In this document: positions 18,522-27,586 of the stretch, one piece after another | How positions within the stretch are numbered: position 1 is the stretch's first letter | Layout of the letters: each line of letters starts with the position of its first letter | DNA from: Larkinella knui | Lineage (GTDB): Bacteria > Bacteroidota > Bacteroidia > Cytophagales > Spirosomataceae | Direction of reading: 5' to 3' | Assembly (NCBI RefSeq): GCF_003858645.1 | Contig: NZ_RQJP01000001.1 | Coordinates: forward strand, 1,707,487-1,771,486 | Length of the DNA stretch: 64,000 nucleotides | Notes under the pieces: generated by a model | The model's input: the letters and a program-made list of their open reading frames with translations, nothing else | What the model was told of the DNA's origin: nothing | Databases searched by the model: none | Program-made: the position numbers and the translations under genes

Positions 18522-18565
18522 CGAAACAGACCTACTAAAACACCACAAATACCCTCAAACACTTC

Positions 18566-19990
18566 TTATCTGGTATACAGAGCGCCCTTGGCAATGGTCG
18601 ATTCGTATTCGCCACTGATGGTCTCTAAAAACTTGCCGGTTACCCAGCCAATATCGGAATTGCGGATGAACACAAACCGTTTGGGGGCCGAGGGCGTCGA
18701 ATAGGTTTTCATGATGGATTCGAGCCATAAGGCACCGGCAACGAGCTGCTTTTCGCTGACCTGATCGCGAACCGTACTGATTTCCCGTTCGGCTTTGGCG
18801 CGGATACCGGCGTCGGCGATGTCTTTTACGCTGGGGTGCGTTAGCGACTGATACTCATCCAACACCAGTTTTTTAAACCGTTCCACATCGTCCAGCGAGA
18901 TGGCGACCGCCGTCGTGCCGGATTTTTCGGGGTGCAGGTACGTCACCAGCGCCCAGGCCACATCGCCCCCCAGGCCCACCGTCCGGCGCTGTTGCAGTCC
19001 CGCACCGCTGGTTTTGAAGCGCGGAGCCAGGGCCGTGTCGGCCACGGTTTTGATCACCCGCTGGGCTTCTTTTTTAAAGGCGTCGGTGTTCAGCGAACGC
19101 TTGCTTTCAATCTGGCTGACCAGCGTGTTGATGCCCACCGGCATTTCAATCGGGTGAAAGGTTTTGTCGGCATCGAAATAACCGCCTACCGTGACGTCAC
19201 TTCCGATGTTGAGCGATGAGGTGGTGGGCCAGACTTTGCGGGGAATGGACCCCACGGTAAAAAGTTCGGCTTCGCGGTCGATGGAAAGCGTGGTGTCGAT
19301 GCGCAGATTGCCATTCGGTAATGCCCGCGACAACTGATCGTAGAGCATCTTTTTCGTCGCCGGGGTTTTGGCCAGACCTTCCTTCATTTCGTTGCTGAAG
19401 ACGATAAAAATCCGCTCGGTCGGAATGTTATAGCGGCTGATGGTGTCCAGACACACTTTAAGTGCGCTCTGCCCGGCTTCCAGCGACGCGGACGTGTTGG
19501 CCGAAAAACTGACGTTGGGCACCTCGAATTTTGTTCGGATGTCTTTCTCGTAGAAATCACTTTCGTACTTGGTTTTGAAAATGGCCAGTTTCACTTCCGA
19601 GGCTCCAAACTGAATTCCGGCATACAGATTTTTGCCGGAAATATCCCGAATCAATTCATTGACGCCCCAGGCACTGGCAACATACCGCAGTTTTTCGTAG
19701 CGGCTGCGGGCAATTTTCAGGTAGTAATCGGCATTCTCGCTGTTGTCATTTTCGTAATACGCCAACCCCAGAAACTCGCAGGCTACGGCTTCCCAATACG
19801 GATTTTTTCCCCGAACCGCCGGCAAAGCCCTTTCCAGCAGGCTGATCGCATCCTGCGGTTTGTTGAGGGCCCGAAGCGTGCTGGAAAGTTTAATGTACCG
19901 AATAGCCTCGACGGTGCCGGTTGCTTTCTGGGCGAACCCGGACTGAATTACATAAAAAAGCAGGAAAAACAGAGAAAAGGATCGTTTCAT
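18566..19990 (-). CDS. Exported protein with TPR-like N-terminus and Ppx/GppA-like (actin-fold) domain
   Basis: The 474-residue protein has a Sec signal peptide (MKRSFSLFFLLFYVIQSGFA). Two to three TPR-like helical hairpins follow (about 25-105: AISLLERALPAV, YWEAVACEFLGLAYYENDN). Next is a region reminiscent of the ASKHA/exopolyphosphatase fold: YAGIQFGASEVKLAIFK near residue 124 resembles the phosphate-1 motif, LNIGSDVTVGGYFD near 240 the phosphate-2 motif, and TVGLGGDVAWAL near 335 the adenosine motif. An actin-like ATPase fold outside the cytoplasm would lack ATP, so it may be degenerate or bind polyphosphate. The assignment is structural inference. No catalytic acid can be named with confidence. 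Confidence 0.6.
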   Translation of the reverse strand: MKRSFSLFFLLFYVIQSGFAQKATGTVEAIRYIKLSSTLRALNKPQDAISLLERALPAVRGKNPYWEAVACEFLGLAYYENDNSENADYYLKIARSRYEKLRYVASAWGVNELIRDISGKNLYAGIQFGASEVKLAIFKTKYESDFYEKDIRTKFEVPNVSFSANTSASLEAGQSALKVCLDTISRYNIPTERIFIVFSNEMKEGLAKTPATKKMLYDQLSRALPNGNLRIDTTLSIDREAELFTVGSIPRKVWPTTSSLNIGSDVTVGGYFDADKTFHPIEMPVGINTLVSQIESKRSLNTDAFKKEAQRVIKTVADTALAPRFKTSGAGLQQRRTVGLGGDVAWALVTYLHPEKSGTTAVAISLDDVERFKKLVLDEYQSLTHPSVKDIADAGIRAKAEREISTVRDQVSEKQLVAGALWLESIMKTYSTPSAPKRFVFIRNSDIGWVTGKFLETISGEYESTIAKGALYTR

Positions 19991-20276
19991 ACGGAAGATT
20001 GAGTTGCGGGTTGAAAGCGAAGTCCCGAATCAGCCAACTTTTCATCAAAAGGTTTACCAATTCGGGTGATCAGCAACATACATACGGAGAAACGCCGGAA
20101 AGCGATTTAGAACCGGGTGGATCAGGCGGGGTTCGATTCACCGTTCATCCATTCTTACCGTAAAACGGCCATTTCAGATAACGGTTCGGTCTTTTCATAT
20201 AATCAGCCCTGGTGTGCCGTGGTGCTGCCGCTTAGGTTTGCAGCGATAAGTACGATTCACACCAACCTGTTTAGTT

Positions 20277-21113
20277 ATGCAAAAAGCACTGACGGTTCTG
20301 CTTTTCAGCTTCCTGACGCTGAGTTTCACCCACTGCAAAAAATCAGAAGTCGATCCGCCCGACCCAAATGAAGCGACTTGTAAATTGACCGCCATCGACC
20401 GGGGCAACGGCAATCAGCACCAGTACACCTACAACGCGGCTGGTTTGGTCAGCCAATGGACCATTCGTTTCAAAGGCTCGACCGCAACCGAACCCGAGCA
20501 GGTATACGTCTACACTTTTGACTACAACGGCAGCAACCAGATCACCGGGGCAACGATTACCGTCGACGGAAAAGTCCCCGACCAGCTGACCGACTGGGGA
20601 GTCGGCAGCGGTATCCAATGCCGCTGGACCAATGGCAAACTCACCGAAATTAAAGACCTGCTGGGCACACAAACCATCCTGACCACCACCATCAGCTACG
20701 ATGCTCAGGACCGCATCACGCGTTTTTACTGCATTCCTGCCAACAAAAATGAGCCTCCATTTGAAAAGTCATTCACGTATGATGCCAACGGAAATGATAC
20801 CTATTTGTACACCGAAGACGGAGAGAAGCTGTATTTTGAAGAACACACCTACGATCCTGCCACCAAAAGCGCCGAATCTCTCCTGGCCAGCCGAGGGTTG
20901 CCTTTTGACATTTTTAATTTGTATCCGTGGAAAAGCCACGTTCTGAAAGCATTCAAAACCAATGAATTTGACGAATCGGGCAAAGCCGTTTCCCCAAAAT
21001 CCTTCCAGATCACGAACGTAGTCAAAAACAGCCGGAACCTGGCGGTTTCCCAGACCATCGAGGAAGGCGGCACAAAACGGCTGAACACGTTTACGCTGGC
21101 AGATTGTGATTGA
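20277..21113 (+). CDS. Lipoprotein with RHS/YD-like repeats
   Basis: The 278-residue protein has a lipoprotein signal peptide (LLFSFLTLSFTHCKKS, lipidated Cys near residue 20). A beta-rich body follows whose strands carry YD-repeat-like turns (YTYNAAGLVSQW, ISYDAQDRITRFY, FTYDANGNDTYLY). This composition is common in Bacteroidota surface lipoproteins of unknown role. It stands alone on the plus strand and ends at its own terminator. The 286 bases before it hold no gene that I can support. Confidence 0.75.
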   Translation: MQKALTVLLFSFLTLSFTHCKKSEVDPPDPNEATCKLTAIDRGNGNQHQYTYNAAGLVSQWTIRFKGSTATEPEQVYVYTFDYNGSNQITGATITVDGKVPDQLTDWGVGSGIQCRWTNGKLTEIKDLLGTQTILTTTISYDAQDRITRFYCIPANKNEPPFEKSFTYDANGNDTYLYTEDGEKLYFEEHTYDPATKSAESLLASRGLPFDIFNLYPWKSHVLKAFKTNEFDESGKAVSPKSFQITNVVKNSRNLAVSQTIEEGGTKRLNTFTLADCD

Positions 21114-21125
21114 AATGGCTGAAAT

Positions 21126-21143
21126 AAGGCCGAAAGCCTTTTT
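21126..21143 (+). terminator. Rho-independent terminator after the lipoprotein gene
   Basis: AAGGC-CGAAA-GCCTT stem-loop followed by TTT, starting 12 bases after the stop at 21113. Confidence 0.7.
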
Positions 21144-21147
21144 GCCA

Positions 21148-21220
21148 GGAACACAGATTGAACAGATCCACGCCGGTTAAAATCCGTTTTGATCCGTAAA
21201 ATCTGTTTAATCCGTGTTCC
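21148..21220. repeat. Interspersed long inverted repeat (copy 1)
   Basis: GGAACACAGATTGAACAGAT (21148-21167) pairs with ATCTGTTTAATCCGTGTTCC (21201-21220) with one mismatch and one G-T pair. The interior holds AATCCGTTTTGATCCGT. A second copy with the same interior and related arms is at 41872-41946. It lies in the convergent gap between the lipoprotein and rhamnosidase genes. Confidence 0.75.
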
Positions 21221-21231
21221 TATCCAATTCC

Positions 21232-22983
21232 TCACCGAATAATCCGCACCTCCTTCGGCCCGCTCACCTCCGTCTGAATTTTGCCATTCGCCAGTTTGGT
21301 GTGTTTCACGTTCACACTACCATACGGCGTGGGAAAGGTCCCTTCCGCAAAGGTCAAATCTTCGAGATGGGGCTCGATTTTGATGGCCTTGCAACCCGGT
21401 TCGACCACTTTGATGCCCAAAACATGCTCGGTCAGCCAGGGCGTCGGGCCGGATGCCCAGCCGTGGGCCAAACTGTGCCGAAAACCAACGTAACAATACG
21501 CTCCGCAATCGCCGTGGATGTCTTTTTTGCCCTCGGCCACCAGTTCATCGATCCGCCCGGCATTCTTTACCCAATCGAGGTTGAAATCCTCCCAGAAAGT
21601 GGTTGCACCCAGATCGAGCATACCGCCCCAGAATGTGCGGATGTTCGCCAGCGCCCCTTGGTAATCACCCGCTTTGGCCTGCGCCTGCAGCATGTAATAG
21701 CCATAGAATGTCGAAAAATTGTGCGCACCGTTCACCGCCAGCACGTCTTTATTGGCTTTTTCGGCGGGCACCAAACCAGCGAGTGCGAGCAAAGCCGCCC
21801 CCTGCTTCGAGCCGTTCGGGTCCGGAACGTATTGCCTGAGTCGGGCCACCGCATCGGCGCATTTTTTGGCCGTCGCCGGATCGTTCAGAATGCGGCTCAA
21901 CTCACCGGCGGCATTCAGCGACAGCACCAGCATCGACTGCAATCCGGCGTGAATCCCTTTCGGGTTTTCGCTGGAAGGCCAGTCCAGAAACCGGGTCCCG
22001 TCCAGTTTTTCGCGGTTCTTTTCGTCAATTTTCTGCGTCAGCAAATCGACCAGTTTCACCAGATAGTCTTTCTGCTGCTTCAGATAATCGAGGTTGCCGT
22101 TTTGCTGATACCAGTCTTTCTGAATCAGAATCCACCACATCGAATAGGTACTGATGCCGTTCATCCAGCCGGGCAGGGGTGTAATGTCCCGCGCCAGATC
22201 CAGGCTTTTCGGCACCACTTCGTTGTAGCCAAAGACGGCATTGATGGTGGCCACTTCCGGGTGCATATCCCCCACCCACACCAGCCGGTCGCGCTTGATG
22301 CCGTCCCAGAGGTAATCCTGCATGTTGAGGTGAACGGTATACGCGCCGGTCGCCCAGATTTTATTCAGTAGTTCGTCGCTGCTCCGGAACGAGCCGAGAT
22401 ACGGAATGTCACGAAACACAAAAATAGCCCGCAACTCCTTCAATAGCAGCTCGGTATTGCCATCGACGAGATCGATCCTGACGAAACGAAAACCGGTATT
22501 GCCGATCTCCAGTTTGCCCAGCCACGGCACCTGAACGGTCAGGTCGCGGATGGCGTGGTCGTTGGTGGCATTCTGTTTGGGCTCGATATCCGCCATCGCT
22601 TCGCTGGCCGATTCCCCGAACCGGATCCGGACGGTAATGGGCTTACTTTCCTTCCACTGCCCCGTCACAATCTGCAAACCGCCGTGCATCTCTCGTCCAA
22701 AATCCAGCAGCAAACCCGGTTTGCCGTTGGCGTCACTTTTCAGCGAACACATATCCTTCCCCGACAAATCCGCCTGCCCGTTTCCGACTTTCAGCAGCCG
22801 TTCCGCATTCTGAATCTTGCCCGTTTGCCACAGAATTTTGACGGGCGACAGAAACCGCCGGACGGTGGCTTCTTTCTGGGCTTCCTGCGCCCGGGAGCGT
22901 TCAAAAATTGGCGGGAGTTGGGCCTGGGAAAAACCAGTTAAAGCGAGGCAAAAAAGCAAAGTCAGAACGTACGGTTTTTTCAT
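21232..22983 (-). CDS. GH78-like alpha-L-rhamnosidase family protein
   Basis: The start is taken at ATG 22983 (MKKPYVLTLLFCLALTGFSQ, a clear signal peptide). The upstream ATG at 23025 would put 14 extra residues in front of it. The 583-residue protein has an N-terminal beta-sandwich (about 40-200), then the (alpha/alpha)6 barrel of bacterial rhamnosidases with the acidic segment DGIKRDRLVWVGDMHPE near residue 245, and a C-terminal beta domain (PTPYGSVNVKH). It is shorter than many GH78 enzymes because the extra N-terminal sandwich domains are absent. It probably removes terminal L-rhamnose or a related sugar in the periplasm. It lies downstream of the PHP-like gene on the same strand. Confidence 0.85.
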   Translation of the reverse strand: MKKPYVLTLLFCLALTGFSQAQLPPIFERSRAQEAQKEATVRRFLSPVKILWQTGKIQNAERLLKVGNGQADLSGKDMCSLKSDANGKPGLLLDFGREMHGGLQIVTGQWKESKPITVRIRFGESASEAMADIEPKQNATNDHAIRDLTVQVPWLGKLEIGNTGFRFVRIDLVDGNTELLLKELRAIFVFRDIPYLGSFRSSDELLNKIWATGAYTVHLNMQDYLWDGIKRDRLVWVGDMHPEVATINAVFGYNEVVPKSLDLARDITPLPGWMNGISTYSMWWILIQKDWYQQNGNLDYLKQQKDYLVKLVDLLTQKIDEKNREKLDGTRFLDWPSSENPKGIHAGLQSMLVLSLNAAGELSRILNDPATAKKCADAVARLRQYVPDPNGSKQGAALLALAGLVPAEKANKDVLAVNGAHNFSTFYGYYMLQAQAKAGDYQGALANIRTFWGGMLDLGATTFWEDFNLDWVKNAGRIDELVAEGKKDIHGDCGAYCYVGFRHSLAHGWASGPTPWLTEHVLGIKVVEPGCKAIKIEPHLEDLTFAEGTFPTPYGSVNVKHTKLANGKIQTEVSGPKEVRIIR

Positions 22984-23132
22984 GAGAAGATAAGGGTAGC
23001 TGGCGTTTTCGGGATTCTGGATCAAAAGTAGAAGTTTCGCTCAATTTACCCGGCATATGGCTTCCCTTGATAAGGTCATTAAAACAGAAAACGACGGTCC
23101 GTGGGTACGTCTGGCACCGAATACCGAAAATT

Positions 23133-25211
23133 CTACTCCAGCCAAACCTGCTGCGTAAACGCCCCGTTGACGGCGGCATCCCAAACCTCTACCCGCACCC
23201 ATTTTTTGCCTTTGAGATTGGTGTTGAAAGTGAATTTCTGTTTCCCGAACGGTAGCGTTTTTGTCAGGTCGATCCGCTCGCGAAACACGGTTTTGCCATC
23301 GCCGGACACGATTTCGGCAAACGTCAGCGGAAACGTCCAGTCCACCTCCAGCGCGATCGTGGTTTTTCCATCATCGGGTAAACGAACGGTTTCGCCCGCG
23401 CCTTTTCCATGGACCGAAAACGCCGGAAACAGCACCTCGCCGGTGGTTACGAAGAATTTTCCCTGCTTCATAATATCCAGCACCGGTTGCCAGCCCTGGC
23501 TGTAGTCCGGGAGTTTGTCCAGTTGCAGGTAGTTGACATTGAGGTGGGCGTAGGTTTCATTTTCCGGCTCCATCGTAAAAATATCGGACTCGGCGATAAC
23601 GTGTTTTTTGTGACCCCAGTTGGCCATGTCGTCCATCAAATCCAGCACCCGGCGGCTCAGGCGCGGTTCCGACAAATCGGCGGGAATGTTTTTCCAGGCG
23701 GCTCCGAAGAAATGATCGGATTTGAAAAACTCTTCTTCTTTATACGCATCCGGAAATCCCGTCGAGCCTTTGGTGCGGGCGTGGGCCGTCCAGGCCAGCC
23801 CATTTTCCAGTTGCAGTAGCTTCAGCATGTCGTTTTTATCGGCAATCCGGTACACTTTCCCATACGCCGGATCTTCCGTTACGAACGGCATTTCCGGTTT
23901 TCGGGCCATAATCCAGTAAACCGGTTTGGGAAAAAACTCCAGCCAGTGGCCGCCGAAAAAATTGTTCGGTTCTTCGCCGGGCAATAACAGGAAATCGTTG
24001 GTAGACAGCCGCTTGCATTGCTCAAACAAGGCTTTTAATTCCCGAAGCCGCAACGAATCGGGGCCTTTCGGATGGCCGGGGCCGTGGAATTCGGCGAGAT
24101 GCACGATGTTGACGCCCGCGTTTTTGAAGACATCGACAAAGGCCGGTTTTTCGGGAATGGGCTTGTTGGCCAGCACCACGTTCATCGTAAACTCATTGTG
24201 AAAGTGGCTCGACATGGTTTTGTAACCCGCCACCACCGGATACCTGTCGTTGTGGGTAAACCGCTTGACCTCATCGAGCGCCTGATCGGGTGCTTCCGTA
24301 CTCAGCAGGCAAAAAAAGTTAAGCCGCTGTTGAGTTTTGGGGGGCGCATTGACCCACGGCACCCAGCGTCGGTCGCCCATGAGGTCCTGCCGGATGCCGA
24401 TGCCAAACGCCGGAACCAGACGCCGGTAACCGGAACCATACCAGGTAAAATCCAGATTGAACGCTTCGTCGAGCGGATAAAAATACTGGTGAGGAGCCGG
24501 AAAAACCGCCAGACTGCCCTGGTCGCCAACGCCAATGATGGTGCGGTATTTGACGGCTTGCGCTTTGTTTTCCTGGTTCAGACGCGCCGGAATGCGCTGC
24601 ATTTTATTTTCCGTATCCGACCAGGCAATACTTTTCCAAACCGGCTGTGTGGTTACCAAACCGGCATCGTAGAGAATCGCCGTCGAGTCTACTTCGGTGG
24701 CCATAACCGCAGCGACATTGAACAACGGGCTGCCATTGTACACCGTTATTTCGATGGCCCCTTTAAAGGTTGCCGCCTGAACATCGGAAATCCGAACCAC
24801 GGTTCGACTTCCAACGGTCGTGACGCTCGCGCTCCGTTTGTTCAGCGCAACGGCATAAGCCTTGTGGGGCAGTTTGTTGGTTTTATCGAAGAAGATATTC
24901 CAGCCGTTTTGGGAGATCAGATCCCGTTTGCCCACCGTCAGCACGAAAGCCGGGTCGAGGGCTTTGGCAATTTCTTTAAACGCCCCCCGCTTCGACAACT
25001 GGATGCTGTTAAAAAGCGGTTTTCCATTTTCCAGATTGAGCACCAGCTTCCCTTTTTCGTTGGCGCTCGCCGGCCAGTTCACCACCAGATCAGTTCCCCG
25101 CCTGCTGATGGTGGCCCCGTTTTGTGGCTGAAAACCGGTCTGATCAACCCTCATTTGCGCCCGGGCTATCCATCCGGACAGCACCAGGAAACCAACGATG
25201 TATTTTTTCAT
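23133..25211 (-). CDS. Exported PHP-like metallohydrolase-family protein
   Basis: The 692-residue protein has a signal peptide (MKKYIVGFLVLSGWIARA) and a beta-rich N-terminal half (about 20-320). Then comes a region that looks like a PHP/amidohydrolase-type metal site: SSHFHNEFTMNV (His-x-His) near residue 325, HLAEFHGPGHPKG near 370, LLPGEEPNNFFGGHW near 407, and a later His-rich segment (WGHKKHVIAESDIF). A C-terminal beta domain follows. Similar exported proteins without known substrate are frequent in Bacteroidota. It is upstream of the rhamnosidase with a 149-base gap, so the two may share a transcript. I do not assign a reaction. Confidence 0.6.
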   Translation of the reverse strand: MKKYIVGFLVLSGWIARAQMRVDQTGFQPQNGATISRRGTDLVVNWPASANEKGKLVLNLENGKPLFNSIQLSKRGAFKEIAKALDPAFVLTVGKRDLISQNGWNIFFDKTNKLPHKAYAVALNKRSASVTTVGSRTVVRISDVQAATFKGAIEITVYNGSPLFNVAAVMATEVDSTAILYDAGLVTTQPVWKSIAWSDTENKMQRIPARLNQENKAQAVKYRTIIGVGDQGSLAVFPAPHQYFYPLDEAFNLDFTWYGSGYRRLVPAFGIGIRQDLMGDRRWVPWVNAPPKTQQRLNFFCLLSTEAPDQALDEVKRFTHNDRYPVVAGYKTMSSHFHNEFTMNVVLANKPIPEKPAFVDVFKNAGVNIVHLAEFHGPGHPKGPDSLRLRELKALFEQCKRLSTNDFLLLPGEEPNNFFGGHWLEFFPKPVYWIMARKPEMPFVTEDPAYGKVYRIADKNDMLKLLQLENGLAWTAHARTKGSTGFPDAYKEEEFFKSDHFFGAAWKNIPADLSEPRLSRRVLDLMDDMANWGHKKHVIAESDIFTMEPENETYAHLNVNYLQLDKLPDYSQGWQPVLDIMKQGKFFVTTGEVLFPAFSVHGKGAGETVRLPDDGKTTIALEVDWTFPLTFAEIVSGDGKTVFRERIDLTKTLPFGKQKFTFNTNLKGKKWVRVEVWDAAVNGAFTQQVWLE

Positions 25212-25330
25212 GAATAAAGGGGTGTTTAGGAAAATTGAAAAGCCGCACTCCGCTAACTTTTAGTAACGGAACACTACCGGCGAACCCTGGAACCCTAGAT
25301 AAAGTCTTGCGATTGCCCGTTCAGAAAGCC

Positions 25331-25445
25331 CTGGAAGGGCGGTATGGTACTAGTATTGGTCATACCCAACTTCCCGTAGCTCCTCCGGAGGAGCTACGGG
25401 AAAGAAACTCGTTCGTGGCTAGTAACAGGAAAGGCCGCTGGCCTA
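25331..25445. repeat. Degenerate hairpin-repeat locus with a 32-bp perfect palindrome
   Basis: A forward-type unit (GCCCT-GGA-AGGGC then GGTATGGTACTAG, from about 25337) is followed by a perfect 32-base palindrome at 25371-25402 centred on CTCCTCCGGAGGAG, then a reverse-type unit (CTAGTAACAGGAAAGGCC, GCT loop, GGCCT, about 25418-25445). The parts match the units of the arrays at 27336 and 40025 in layout but with different stem bases. The rest of the 363-base gap (25212-25574) holds further small inverted repeats, such as GATGCC-TCAC-GGCATC, and no gene. Confidence 0.7.
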
Positions 25446-25551
25446 CACCTAATACTACCATGAATTATGGTATCCATGAGCATTGTCAAGATGCCTCACG
25501 GCATCGAATGTTTGTAGGAAGGGTACCTTATTCTTCCAGCCGACTGGTAGG

Positions 25552-25568
25552 TAGGCAACCGTTGCCTA
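25552..25568 (-). terminator. Inverted repeat after the HAD gene
   Basis: TAGGCAAC-C-GTTGCCTA, an 8-bp stem beginning 6 bases beyond the HAD stop codon on the minus strand. No T tract follows. Confidence 0.4.
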
Positions 25569-25574
25569 AGCGTC

Positions 25575-26183
25575 TTAAACGGCAATTCCGTATTCGATCA
25601 ACTGCTGTTTTAATTGTTCAGAATTAATAAAATGAATAGCATGAATGCCCAGTTCTTCGGCGGCTTTTACGTTACGCAAATTGTCGTCGATAAACAAAGC
25701 TTCCTCCGGATTAACAGCATACCGGTTCAACAGTGTCTGGTAAAAGGACGCAAACGGTTTTCGGTCTTTTTCAGCCCCGGAAACCACGATTCCGTCAAAC
25801 CAGGAAAGAAATTCGAAACGCTCCAGGGCAATCGGAAATGTTTCGGACGACCAGTTGGTCAGGGCATAAATTTTATAGTTTCCGCTTTCTTTCATCGTCT
25901 TCAGCAACGCCACCGTACCCGGTATTTCGCCCCGAAGCATTTCCGGCCAGCGGTCATAATAGACCCGGATGTTTTCTTCGTGTTCCGGAAATTGAGCAAT
26001 TAAGACCTGCGTAGCATCCTGCAGGGTGCGTCCCCCATCCTGCTCTTCATTCCAGGCGGGGGTGCAAATGGTTTCGAGAAAATGGTGCCTTTCTTCCTCC
26101 CGCTCAAAAATTCTCTCATAGAGATAATGCGGGTTCCAATCGATCAAAACCGCTCCCAAATCAAAAATAATGGTAGTAATCAT
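25575..26183 (-). CDS. HAD-superfamily hydrolase (YihX-like phosphatase)
   Basis: The 202-residue cytoplasmic protein has HAD motif I at the N-terminus (IIFDLGAVLIDW, nucleophile Asp8), motif II around ALTNWSSETFP, the Lys of motif III in KDRKPFASFY, and motif IV as ALFIDDNLRNV. The Asp-Leu-Gly form of motif I, with Gly where most HAD phosphatases have the second Asp, is typical of the YihX / epoxide-hydrolase-N-terminal branch. These enzymes usually dephosphorylate small sugar phosphates. It is divergent from the oxidoreductase gene at 26401. Confidence 0.88.
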   Translation of the reverse strand: MITTIIFDLGAVLIDWNPHYLYERIFEREEERHHFLETICTPAWNEEQDGGRTLQDATQVLIAQFPEHEENIRVYYDRWPEMLRGEIPGTVALLKTMKESGNYKIYALTNWSSETFPIALERFEFLSWFDGIVVSGAEKDRKPFASFYQTLLNRYAVNPEEALFIDDNLRNVKAAEELGIHAIHFINSEQLKQQLIEYGIAV

Positions 26184-26328
26184 GGTACTGACTCCGTATA
26201 ATAGTTTTTGAACTTCAAATTTGGCCCCAATAACTTAAAAAAATACCGATTTTAAATACGCTTTGCGGTTTGCCATTCAAGTTTCGGGTTCGAAATACCT
26301 CATCAAAAGATCAAATCAGATTTATTTT

Positions 26329-26367
26329 TGCAACGTTGTTGCATTTAAAAAATAACCTGTACTTTTG
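26329..26367 (+). promoter_or_regulatory. Promoter with overlapping operator-like dyad upstream of the FAD oxidoreductase
   Basis: A perfect TACTTTTG minus-7 box at 26360-26367 lies 18 bases after TTG at 26339-26341. The dyad TGCAAC-GTT-GTTGCA (26329-26343) overlaps the minus-33 element, where a repressor would block transcription. Because transcription would start after 26367, the ATG at 26365 cannot be the start, which supports ATG 26401. Confidence 0.65.
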
Positions 26368-26400
26368 CACGAACGATACGCTGGTAAACAAGCCTGGAAA

Positions 26401-27312
26401 ATGGAAGTAGAAACGAATGAATACGACGTCATTATCATCGGTGGCAGTTATGCCGGTCTGAGTGCGGCCCTGGTTTTGGGCCGGGCACTCTGCACGGTTC
26501 TGGTCTTGGACAACGGCCAACCCGCCAATCGCCAGACGCCCCACTCCCACAGTTTTCTGACCCGTGACGGTGAAACACCCGCCGAACTGACGCGAATTGC
26601 CAGACAGCAAGCCCTTGCCTATCCTACGGTTACGATCCGGGAAGCAACGGCCACGACGGCCCGGCAATCGGGGTCGTCCTTTCTGATCAAAACCGATGCC
26701 GACGAAGAATTTACAGCCCGGCGGCTTTTGCTCGCTACCGGCTTAACCGATGTCATGCCCGACCTGCCCGGTTTTGCCGAATGCTGGGGAATCTCCGTTC
26801 TGCACTGCCCTTTCTGCCACGGTTACGAAGTGAAAGATCAGACGGTTGGCGTTCTGGCGAATGGTGATGCGGGTTTTGAATTGACCCGAATGATTCACCA
26901 CTGGAATCCCGGCATGACGTTGTTCACCAATGGCCCGTCCACTCTGACTCCTGAACAAACCGCTACGCTGCAAAAGCACGCCATCCCGATCGTTGAAACG
27001 CCCTTAACCGCCTTGCAACACCAGAACGGGCAGTTAATTTCCGTACAGTTTGCCGATCATTCGGTTGTTCCACTCCAGGCGATGTATGCCCGCCAACCCC
27101 TGCGTCAGGCGTCGGATCTGGCCGAACAAGTAGGCTGTCAGTTGGATGAAATGGGATTTGTAACCGTTGATGGATTTGGCCGAACCAGCGTAAAAGGTGT
27201 TTTTGCAGCCGGTGATACCCATACGATGATGCGCCAGGTTTCGGTAGCCGCCACGAATGGCCTTAAAGCCGCCGTGGCGATCAGTAAAGAAGTGATCGAG
27301 GAAGAATTTTAA
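26401..27312 (+). CDS. Thioredoxin-reductase-like FAD/NAD(P)-dependent oxidoreductase
   Basis: From ATG 26401 the product is 303 residues. It has the FAD-binding VIIIGGSYAGLSAAL motif at the N-terminus, the redox-active pair in LHCPFCHGYEVKD (CxxC near residue 137), the central NAD(P) domain (TVGVLANGDAGFELT), and the C-terminal FAD motif GVFAAGDTHT. The CPFCHG form of the disulfide motif and an altered NAD(P) loop mark a subgroup distinct from classical thioredoxin reductase, so the partner may be another small thiol or a detoxification substrate. The upstream operator dyad suggests regulation by a repressor, not seen in this window. Confidence 0.88.
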   Translation: MEVETNEYDVIIIGGSYAGLSAALVLGRALCTVLVLDNGQPANRQTPHSHSFLTRDGETPAELTRIARQQALAYPTVTIREATATTARQSGSSFLIKTDADEEFTARRLLLATGLTDVMPDLPGFAECWGISVLHCPFCHGYEVKDQTVGVLANGDAGFELTRMIHHWNPGMTLFTNGPSTLTPEQTATLQKHAIPIVETPLTALQHQNGQLISVQFADHSVVPLQAMYARQPLRQASDLAEQVGCQLDEMGFVTVDGFGRTSVKGVFAAGDTHTMMRQVSVAATNGLKAAVAISKEVIEEEF

Positions 27313-27335
27313 ATGAGTAGAACAGAAAAGCGGTC

Positions 27336-27570
27336 AGCTCCGGAGGAGCGTCCTGTTCATAGCAACCTGGTCGCTAATATTGATTATAGCGCTGTGTCGC
27401 TCCGGAGGAGCGTCCTGTTCATAGAAATTCCATCGCCCAAAATGGTAGCTAGCTCTGGAGGAGCGTCCTGTTACTAGTAAATCGGCGTCTGGAAATTCCT
27501 GTTGTAGCTCCGGAGGAGCGGTCTGTTAATAGCACCCCAGCAGTCCAAAATTACAGCTAGCTCCGGAGGA
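27336..27570 (+). repeat. Hairpin-repeat array 1, forward arm (5 units)
   Basis: Units begin at 27336, 27398, 27451, 27506 and 27559. Each has the core GCTCC-GGA-GGAGC (5-bp stem with GGA triloop; one copy has a G-U pair), and the first four carry a tail such as GTCCTGTTCATAG or GTCTGTTAATAG. The spacer between units is partly conserved, so the period is 53-62 bases. The last copy lacks a good tail. Confidence 0.88.
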
Positions 27571-27586
27571 GTGGTTTAAAACGCAT

